Shown here piece after piece: positions 57,923 through 64,000 of a DNA stretch of 64,000 nucleotides. Origin of the DNA: Streptomyces albireticuli (GTDB lineage: Bacteria > Actinomycetota > Actinomycetes > Streptomycetales > Streptomycetaceae). The notes beneath the pieces are model-generated. The model saw only the letters and a list, made by a program, of their open reading frames with translations, had not been told where the DNA came from and did not search any database. Where the stretch lies: the NCBI RefSeq assembly GCF_021228125.1, contig NZ_JAJQQS010000006.1:310001-374000 (forward strand). The letters run 5' to 3'. Made by a program: the position numbers and the translations under genes. How positions within the stretch are numbered: position 1 is the stretch's first letter; each line of letters opens with the position of its first letter.

Positions 57923-59617
57923 ATGGGACTGCCTGCCGGCCTCGCCAGGACCACCCGGTTCAACCGGTTCAACCGGCTCCACCGGATCGCACGGCTCGCC
58001 CGGATCGCCCGGGCCGCGGCCCCGCGCGGCGCCGTGGCCGCCGCCGCGCTGCTGGCCACCGTGACCCTCGTGGGCTGCCCGCGCGAATCCGCCACCCGGC
58101 CGGCCCAGGACGACTCCCGCTCGCCCGGGGCGTCCCAGCCGGTCACCCCGTCCAGCGCCCCGCCCTCCGCCACCTCCCGCGCGCCCGTCCCGGCGGGCGT
58201 CCCCCGTACCGTCCCCGGCCCGCGCTCCGCCACCTCCGTGCCCGGCCCCGGCTGGCGGCCCGCCGCCGGAGCCCGGGTCGTCACCGACCCCGAGGGCCCG
58301 CTCGCCGACGAGGCCCGGCTGCTGGCCGTCGAGCTCAAGATGACCGCCGCCGGGACCCCCGCCCGCCCCGGCGACATCGAGCTCGCCCTGCGCCCCGGCC
58401 AGAGCGGCGGCGACGAGGCGTACGAACTGACCGCCGACGACCACAAGGTCCTCGTCACCTCGGCGGGTGAGGCCGGAGTGTTCTACGGCACGCGCACCCT
58501 CGCACAGGCCGTGCGCTCCGGCGGCGGGCTCCCCGAAGGCGTCGTGCGCGACGCCCCCGACCGCGGCCAGCGCGGCCTCAACCTGGACATCGCCCGCAAG
58601 CACTTCACCGCCGAATGGATCGAGGCCCGGATCCGTGAGCTGGCGGACCTCAAGCTCAACCAGCTCGGCCTGCACTTCTCCGACGACCAGGGCTTCCGCA
58701 TCGAGAGCGAGTCGCACCCCGAGATCGTCTCGCCCCAGCACCTCACCAAGGCCGAGGTCCGCCGCATCGTCGCCCTCGCCGACTCCCTGCACATCACCGT
58801 CGTCCCCGAGATCGACTCACCCGGCCACCTCGGCGCCGTCATCAAGGCCCACCCCGGCCTCCAGCTCAAGGACGCCTCCGGCACCGCCGCCCGGGGCGCG
58901 GTCGACATCGCGAACCCCGAGGCCGCCCGCATCGTCGACGACCTGCTGCGCGAGTACGCGCCGCTGTTCCCCGGGGCGTACTTCCACCTCGGCGCCGACG
59001 AGTACCGCGCGCTGATGGCCAAGGACCCCGAGGCCTCCTACCCGCGCCTGGCCCAGCTCGCCCGGCAGCGCTACGGCGACCGGGGCCGCGTCCAGGACCT
59101 CGCCACGGCCTGGCTCAACGACCGGGCGGGGGTGGTGCGCGGCCTCGGCAAGAAGCCCAAGGCGTGGAACGACGGGTTCTTCACCGGCGGCGTCGTGAGC
59201 GCCGACAAGGACATCGAGGTCGAATACTGGACGGGCAAGGAGCTCGGCGCCCGCGACCCGCAGGAGTACCTGAACGAGGGACGCCGCGTCGTCAACCTCA
59301 ACGACGAGTACCTCTATTACGTCCTCGGCGAGCCCAACCAGTTCCGCTACCCCACCGGCGAGCGGATCTACCGGCAGTGGTCACCCGCCGTCCTGCGCGG
59401 CACCACGGCCGCCCCGCAGGACCTCACCGGCCCGGACCGCGTCACCGGCGGCAGGCTCGCCGTCTGGTGCGACTTCCCCGACGCCCAGACCCCGCAGCAG
59501 GTCGCCGACGGCATCCGGCTGCCGCTCGCCGCCGTCGCCCAGCGGCTGTGGGACCCCCGCCCGCCCACCATGCCCTGGAAGGAATTCTCGGCCCTCGCGG
59601 GGCGGGTGGCCCCCTGA
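57923..59617 (+). CDS. Beta-N-acetylhexosaminidase (GH20)
   Basis: This 564-residue glycosidase removes terminal GlcNAc from chitin or peptidoglycan fragments. It has a lipoprotein-like signal (LLATVTLVGC, Cys about residue 52), a Pro/Ser-rich linker, a GH20b-like domain (about 110-200), and the TIM barrel with RGLNLDIARKHFTAEWI, LHFSDDQGFRIE, VVPEIDSPGHLGAV, FHLGADEYRA (Asp-Glu pair, about 359-360), YWTG and WCDFPDAQTPQQV. The fold and catalytic pair are present; most relatives have GGDE rather than GADE. The N-terminus has short repeats (RFNRFNRLHRIARLARIARA). The gene has the strong TAGGAGG site. Confidence 0.9.
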   Translation: MGLPAGLARTTRFNRFNRLHRIARLARIARAAAPRGAVAAAALLATVTLVGCPRESATRPAQDDSRSPGASQPVTPSSAPPSATSRAPVPAGVPRTVPGPRSATSVPGPGWRPAAGARVVTDPEGPLADEARLLAVELKMTAAGTPARPGDIELALRPGQSGGDEAYELTADDHKVLVTSAGEAGVFYGTRTLAQAVRSGGGLPEGVVRDAPDRGQRGLNLDIARKHFTAEWIEARIRELADLKLNQLGLHFSDDQGFRIESESHPEIVSPQHLTKAEVRRIVALADSLHITVVPEIDSPGHLGAVIKAHPGLQLKDASGTAARGAVDIANPEAARIVDDLLREYAPLFPGAYFHLGADEYRALMAKDPEASYPRLAQLARQRYGDRGRVQDLATAWLNDRAGVVRGLGKKPKAWNDGFFTGGVVSADKDIEVEYWTGKELGARDPQEYLNEGRRVVNLNDEYLYYVLGEPNQFRYPTGERIYRQWSPAVLRGTTAAPQDLTGPDRVTGGRLAVWCDFPDAQTPQQVADGIRLPLAAVAQRLWDPRPPTMPWKEFSALAGRVAP

Positions 59618-59766
59618 GGGGCTTAGCGTTCGGGGTTGAACCATGCGAGCGCCCCCGTCGTCGCATATGCGGAAGGCAACACTCAGGTCATACTCGGGGT
59701 CGCTCACGCATCTCTCCACGGCGGGGTGCGCGCAGGCGTACCCCCCGCATCCGTAACGAGGGCCCG

Positions 59767-61860
59767 ATGAAGATCGAATTCCTGCTTCACAACGCGTACG
59801 GCATCGGCGGCACCATCCGCTCCACCGTCAACCTCGCAGCCGCCCTCGCGGACCGGCACGAGGTGCGGATCGTCAGCGTCAACCGCCCCGTGGACGAGCC
59901 CGAGCTCACCCTCGACCCCCGGGTCCGGCTGACCCCGCTGGTCGACCTCCGCGAGGGTGCCGAGACCGACGAGTACGCCACGCCCCTCAACCAGCGGCCG
60001 AGCGAGATCTTCCGCGACGAGCGCATCGACAACGGCCGCATGGCCGCCACGGCCCTCACCGACGAACGCGTGGCCGCCCACCTCGCCGCCACCGACGCCG
60101 ACGTCGTCATCGCCACCCGCCCCAAGCTCATCGGCTACCTCGCGAAGTACGGCTCCGACCGCTACCTCCGCCTCGGCCAGGAGCACCTCACCCACGAGGC
60201 GCACGTCCCCGAGCTGCACGCCGTGATGGACCCCGCGATCGCCGCGCTCGACGCCTTCGCCACCGTCTCCGAAGCGGACGCCGGGCACTACCGGGAGGCC
60301 CTCCCCGACGCCCGCGCCCGCATCCTCTCCATCCCCAACGCCGTCCCGGCCCCCGCCGCCGAACCCTCCGACGGCACCTCGAACACGATCGTCTCCGCCG
60401 GCCGGCTCGTCGCCGTCAAGCGCTACGACCGCCTGATCGCCGCCTTCGCGAAGATCGCCGGCGAGCGCCCCGACTGGAACCTGCGGATCTACGGCCGCGG
60501 CCCCGCCAAGGCCAAGCTCCGCAAGCAGATCGAGGAACTCGGCCTCTACGAGCGGATCACCCTCATGGGAGCCCGCTCGCCCATCGAGACCGAGTGGTCC
60601 AAGGGCGCGGTCGCCGCCGTCGCCTCCGACGCCGAGTCCTTCGGCATGACCATCGTCGAGGCCATGCACGCCGGCCTCCCGGTCGTCGCCACCGACTGCC
60701 CCTACGGCCCGCGCGAGATCCTCACCGACGGCACCGACGGCGTGCTCGTCCCGCTGGACGACGCGGACGCCGTCGACGCCTACGCCGCCGCGCTCCTGGA
60801 GATCACCGGCGACCCCGCCCTGCGCGACCGCCTCGGCAAGGCCGCCCGCGAGACCGCCCTCCGCTACGCCCCGGCCCGGATCGCCGACCGCTACGAGGAA
60901 CTCTTCGAGGAACTGCGGCCCGGCTCCACGGCCCCCGCCCCCGAGAAGAAGAAGAAGGGCCTCCTGCGCGGCCTCTTCGGCGGCGGCCGCGCCAAGTCCG
61001 CCCCCACCGCCGCCGCACCGGGGCCCGAGACCGTCGCCCACCCCGAGGCCCGCTGCACCGTCGCCGCCGACGGCACCCTCACCGTCCGGCTGCGCGCCGA
61101 CCAGCTCACCGCAGCCGACACCCACGTGCTGCTGCGGCAGCGGGGCGCCAAGGGCAAGGAGCGCGCCTCCGTCCAGGCCCCGCTCGCCGGCGGCCGCGAG
61201 CCCGGCGCCTGGGTCGAGGCGCGGTTCGGAACCGAGCCCCTGGCCGAGGGCCGCTGGGACACCTACGCCGAGCGCCCCGGCGACAAGACCCGCCGCCGGC
61301 TGACCGCCGCGCTCGTCGAGCAGAAGGCCCTGCTGAACCGCCCCCTCGCGGTGACGCCGGACGGCGCAGCCGCCCGCGTCCCGTACACCACCAGCGACGG
61401 CTTCCTCGCGGTGCGCGCCTGGCTGCGCCCCGAGCACGCCGAGGTCACCGAGGTGCGTGTCGGTGAGGAAGGCGTCACGCTCACCCTCACCGCCCACGGC
61501 ACCGCCTTCGGTGAGGGCGCCGAGATCATCGCCCGGCTGCGCGGCGGCGACGGCTCGGTGGGCGACGTCCGCGCGCCCCTGACGGACGGTTCCGGCCGGC
61601 TGCCGTACGAGCCGATGGCACGGCGTGTGAAGCCGGAGGACGAGCAGGACCTGTGGGACCTGTGGGTGCGCCCGGCGGCCGGGGCGGCGCTGGTGCGCGC
61701 GGGCCGGATCGCGGGCGACTTCGCCGACCGCAAGGGCGTCGACACCTTCCCGGCGGCGAAGCGCGGGGAGGTGCGGCTGCGCCCGTACTTCACGGTGACC
61801 AACGATCTGACGATCACGGTCAAGGACGTGGAGCCGAAGGAGGGGGCGGGGGAGGCATGA
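59767..61860 (+). CDS. GT4 glycosyltransferase with extra C-terminal domain
   Basis: This 697-residue protein has a GT-B glycosyltransferase (residues 1-400): LLHNAYGIGGTIRSTVNLA, SAGRLVAVKRYDRLIAAFAK, LRIYGRGPAKAKLRKQI and SDAESFGMTIVEAMHAGLPVV, with the E-x7-E acid pair. A basic KKKKGLLRGLFGGGR linker is followed by about 270 residues of beta-rich sequence that I do not recognise as a known domain; the EEQDLWDLW-like block near 630 suggests a repeat of small sandwich folds. GAGGG before ATG 59767 supports the start. A capsule, teichoic-acid or glycoprotein role is possible. Confidence 0.88.
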   Translation: MKIEFLLHNAYGIGGTIRSTVNLAAALADRHEVRIVSVNRPVDEPELTLDPRVRLTPLVDLREGAETDEYATPLNQRPSEIFRDERIDNGRMAATALTDERVAAHLAATDADVVIATRPKLIGYLAKYGSDRYLRLGQEHLTHEAHVPELHAVMDPAIAALDAFATVSEADAGHYREALPDARARILSIPNAVPAPAAEPSDGTSNTIVSAGRLVAVKRYDRLIAAFAKIAGERPDWNLRIYGRGPAKAKLRKQIEELGLYERITLMGARSPIETEWSKGAVAAVASDAESFGMTIVEAMHAGLPVVATDCPYGPREILTDGTDGVLVPLDDADAVDAYAAALLEITGDPALRDRLGKAARETALRYAPARIADRYEELFEELRPGSTAPAPEKKKKGLLRGLFGGGRAKSAPTAAAPGPETVAHPEARCTVAADGTLTVRLRADQLTAADTHVLLRQRGAKGKERASVQAPLAGGREPGAWVEARFGTEPLAEGRWDTYAERPGDKTRRRLTAALVEQKALLNRPLAVTPDGAAARVPYTTSDGFLAVRAWLRPEHAEVTEVRVGEEGVTLTLTAHGTAFGEGAEIIARLRGGDGSVGDVRAPLTDGSGRLPYEPMARRVKPEDEQDLWDLWVRPAAGAALVRAGRIAGDFADRKGVDTFPAAKRGEVRLRPYFTVTNDLTITVKDVEPKEGAGEA

Positions 61861-62538
61861 GGGCGGGGGAGGCATGAGGGTGGCGGCGGTGTGAGCCTTA
61901 CGGCCGCGTGAGCTTTACGAGGGCGTGAGTCTTACGGCCGCGTGAACCTTACGGGGTGGGTCCGGTGGCTCGGGCCTTACGGCGACCGTTTCGGCTCACG
62001 GCGACCTTCGGGCCCGACGAGCCGAGGTGAGGGCGCACGGCCGGGCGCGGACCGGATGCCGCGCGCCGGACGGAGGACGGCCGGGGCCGCCACCCCCCAC
62101 AGGAGAGGCCCCGGCCGCCGTCCGGTGCGAACCCTGGTGGGGTCCGCATCTTGTACAGCGCCAAGGGCCGCGAATCCGTCACACTGTCATACCGCCGTGG
62201 TCGGGTCTCTTCTGGACGAGGCCGGGCACATGGCCGTAACGTGCGGGGTCCGCGCTCGTCGGAGCGTGTCTCTCTCGTCTGTTCTCGTCTGTCCCAGTGG
62301 CCGGGGAACCGGGGAAAACCGGCAATGACGACCACAGCCCCAGGGGGTCCGAAGATGTGTCCGTGCGGTCAGACGTCCCCACGGTGGGTGGCGGCGGCCG
62401 GTGTGCCGTCCCGCGCCGCCGGGTATCGGCCAGTCGAACCCGGCCCCGTAGCCGGTGACACCCGGGCGCAGAATCCTTACGGCGTCGGGCCCGCGGGCTG
62501 CTGAGTCGCGGATTCTCGGAGTGGGGCAGGATGAGGGC
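61861..62538. repeat. Intergenic region with 17-bp repeats and a hairpin
   Basis: This 678-bp gap begins with a duplicated stop-region segment (GGGCGGGGGAGGCATGAGGG). At 61891-61957 stand four 17-base units (GTGAGCCTTACGGCCGC and variants). An imperfect hairpin lies at 62075-62123 (GGACGG-CCGGGGCC / GGCCCCGG-CCG-CCGTCC), a probable terminator for the glycosyltransferase gene. The rest (62124-62538) must carry the sigma-operon promoter. No gene seen. Confidence 0.65.
62075..62123 (+). terminator. Probable terminator after the GT4 gene
   Basis: GGACGGCCGGGGCC pairs with GGCCCCGGCCGCCGTCC with a three-base bulge, about 215 bases past the stop. Confidence 0.55.
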
Positions 62539-63201
62539 GTGCAGGGGGACGACGCTGAGCTGACGGCCGCGGTGCGCGCGGCGCAGAGCGGGGACGAGAC
62601 GGCATTCCGTACGGTCTACCGTGCTGTGCACCCCCGCCTGCTCGGCTACGTCCGCACGCTCGTCGGCGACCCGGACGCGGAGGACGTGGCCTCCGAGGCG
62701 TGGCTCCAGATCGCGCGCGACCTGGAGCGGTTCACCGGTGACGCGGACCGGTTCCGCGGCTGGGCCGCGCGGATCGCGCGCAACCGCGCGCTCGACCACA
62801 TACGGATGCGGGGCCGGCGCCCGGCCATCGGCGGCGACGAGAGCGAACTCGCGGCCCGGCCCGCCGACGCGGACACCGCGGGCGAGGCCCTGGAGTCCCT
62901 CGGCACGGACCGCACCCTCGCGCTCATAGCCCAGCTCCCTCAGGACCAGGCGGAGGCCGTCGTGCTGCGTGTCGTCGTCGGCCTCGACGCGAAGAGCGCG
63001 GCCGGCGTGCTCGGCAAGCGGCCGGGGGCGGTCCGCACCGCCGCCCACCGCGGCCTGCGGCGGCTGGCCGAGCTGGTCACGGCGGCCGACGCGCTCCCCG
63101 CGCAGCGGCGGCCCTCTTCGACGCCCCCGACGTCACACACCGGAGCGAATGCTTCTGCCGGTGTGACGCAATTGCGTGCGCGGACGCAGAAGGACATGTG
63201 A
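62539..63201 (+). CDS. ECF-type RNA polymerase sigma factor
   Basis: This 220-residue sigma factor has region 2 (AFRTVYRAVHPRLLGYVRTL, DAEDVASEAWLQIARDLERF, FRGWAARIARNRALDHIRMR) and region 4 (LALIAQLPQDQAEAVVLRVV, KSAAGVLGKRPGAVRTAAHR). These are the hallmarks of an ECF sigma-70. GTG 62539 has an AGGA about seven bases upstream. Its stop overlaps the next start by one base (TGATG), so the partner protein, a probable anti-sigma, is made in step. Regulon unknown. Confidence 0.9.
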   Translation: MQGDDAELTAAVRAAQSGDETAFRTVYRAVHPRLLGYVRTLVGDPDAEDVASEAWLQIARDLERFTGDADRFRGWAARIARNRALDHIRMRGRRPAIGGDESELAARPADADTAGEALESLGTDRTLALIAQLPQDQAEAVVLRVVVGLDAKSAAGVLGKRPGAVRTAAHRGLRRLAELVTAADALPAQRRPSSTPPTSHTGANASAGVTQLRARTQKDM

Positions 63202-64000
63202 TGGCGGACGACCACCGGTACGACTGGTTGGAAGACTGGCTGGACGACGACGCCGTGGAACGGCTCCTGAGCGCCCCGGCCGGCGCCGAGCGCACGGCGG
63301 ACGCGCCGACCCCGCCGACTTCGGAGACCCGGCCGAGGCCGGGTACGCCCGCGGCGCCGGGCACGTCCGGGACCAAGGGCATGCGAGCGGACGCGGAAGC
63401 CCCGGGGACGCCGGGCGCGCGGTCGGGCTCGGACGTGTCGGACGGCTCGGGCGCGTGGATGGGCGCTGATGCCTCGGCGGGCTCGGGCGCGTGGATGGAC
63501 GCCGACGCCTCGGCGGTTTCGGACGCGCGGTCGGACTTCGGCGTGCCTGCCGACGTGGGTATGCGTGTCGAGCCGGGCATGCCTGCCGACGTGGGCATGC
63601 CTGTCGACCCGGGTATGCCCGCGGGCCCGGGCACGCCCGACGGCCGCGGAGCGCCGGACGGCCCGGGCGCCGGGGTGACCTCGGGCAGGCGCCCGGCGCC
63701 GGGCGCGGTGCCGACTCCGGGCATGCCCGCGACCCCGCGTCCCCGGCCGGTTCCGCCGGAGGCGGCGGCCCTGCTCGCGGCTCTGCGTTCCCTGACCCCG
63801 CCCCCCGCGGCCCCCGGCCGCCCGCTGCCCGGCGAGGAAGCGGCGGTGGCGGCCTTCCGCGCCGCCCGCGCCGCGGCCGCGCCGAAGCCGGTGACAGGGG
63901 TCGGACACACGGCCGGAGCGGCCTCCTTCGGGGCCGCGCCGATGAGTTCGGCGGAGAGACCTACGCGCGTCGACGTGGCGGGGACGGACGCGTCCGGGGC
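63201..64000 (+). CDS. Partner of the ECF sigma factor, collagen-like, 5' part
   Basis: This frame runs from ATG 63201 to the window edge (266 codons) without a stop. It opens DDHRYDWLEDWLDDDAVERLL. The next 150 or so residues are Gly/Pro/Asp-rich with Gly-Met-Pro repeats (VGMPVDPGMPAGPGTPDG) and SGAWM twice. It then returns to a conserved block PEAAALLAALRSLTPP and LPGEEAAVAAFRAARAAA, which is typical of the putative anti-sigma proteins after this type of sigma gene. The repeats thus seem inserted in a conserved frame. The likely membrane part lies outside the window. Anti-sigma function is inferred from position. Confidence 0.75.
   Translation, partial: MADDHRYDWLEDWLDDDAVERLLSAPAGAERTADAPTPPTSETRPRPGTPAAPGTSGTKGMRADAEAPGTPGARSGSDVSDGSGAWMGADASAGSGAWMDADASAVSDARSDFGVPADVGMRVEPGMPADVGMPVDPGMPAGPGTPDGRGAPDGPGAGVTSGRRPAPGAVPTPGMPATPRPRPVPPEAAALLAALRSLTPPPAAPGRPLPGEEAAVAAFRAARAAAAPKPVTGVGHTAGAASFGAAPMSSAERPTRVDVAGTDASG

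Noticed and set aside
59704..61875. 723-codon minus-strand frame opposite the GT4 gene
   Set aside because: It is the mirror of a clear glycosyltransferase and has Gly/Val/Asp-rich composition only.

Overview
The window is about 64 kb of very GC-rich DNA with GTG/ATG starts, GGAGG-type ribosome binding sites, many 1-4 nt gene overlaps and a primary-metabolism gene order typical of a Streptomyces chromosome core. I see no transposase, integrase, phage gene, CRISPR array, tRNA or rRNA. Two genes run off the ends: a lipase-like hydrolase on the left and the partner gene of an ECF-type sigma factor on the right. All family names come from motif recognition by eye; no database search was run.

Layout. 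1-1.1 kb: partial alpha/beta hydrolase, then a stand-alone B12-binding (acyl-CoA mutase small-subunit-like) protein. 1.3-10.2 kb: a divergent four-gene locus (DUF5691, a SWIM-family protein that has lost its zinc finger, a MoxR AAA+ ATPase, and a DUF5682 protein fused to a VWA domain). Both directions have promoters matching the RecA-NDp/PafBC DNA-damage motif. 10.5-12.6 kb: sucCD. 12.8-19 kb: a DUF6350 membrane protein enlarged by repeats, and a small membrane protein. 19.4-23.9 kb: purN-purH, an RDD protein, folD and DUF3017. 24-28.3 kb: NADP isocitrate dehydrogenase, an HTH/DUF2690 membrane regulator, and mdh. 28.6-31.7 kb: three unknown membrane/low-complexity proteins, two of which share a repeated Gly-rich motif. 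32-39.3 kb: betaine aldehyde dehydrogenase, choline-oxidase-like GMC enzyme and a quaternary-amine ABC importer in one operon. 39.7-47.1 kb: small enzymes and regulators (PEP mutase family, AhpD-like, MocR, a YgiB/YgiC-like pair, MerR plus hydrolase, orphan peptide-binding lipoprotein). 47.3-53 kb: DD-carboxypeptidase, YihY, 2'-5' RNA ligase-like protein, trpS, rocD. 53.3-56.7 kb: sdhCDAB. 57-64 kb: an OHCU-decarboxylase-like gene without a usual start codon, a GH20 hexosaminidase, a GT4 glycosyltransferase, and the sigma-factor operon.

How it fits together. Four TCA-cycle loci (sucCD, icd, mdh, sdhCDAB) lie close together, with purine and one-carbon genes (purN, purH, folD) between them. The choline-to-betaine operon couples uptake with oxidation and probably serves osmoprotection. 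The most unusual parts are the putatively damage-inducible MoxR/VWA locus, the three-gene 28.6-31.7 kb cassette with an amyloid-like repeated motif, and a strain-wide tendency to expand low-complexity and minisatellite sequence inside otherwise conserved genes. A family of GC-rich inverted-repeat elements sits at many gene ends.
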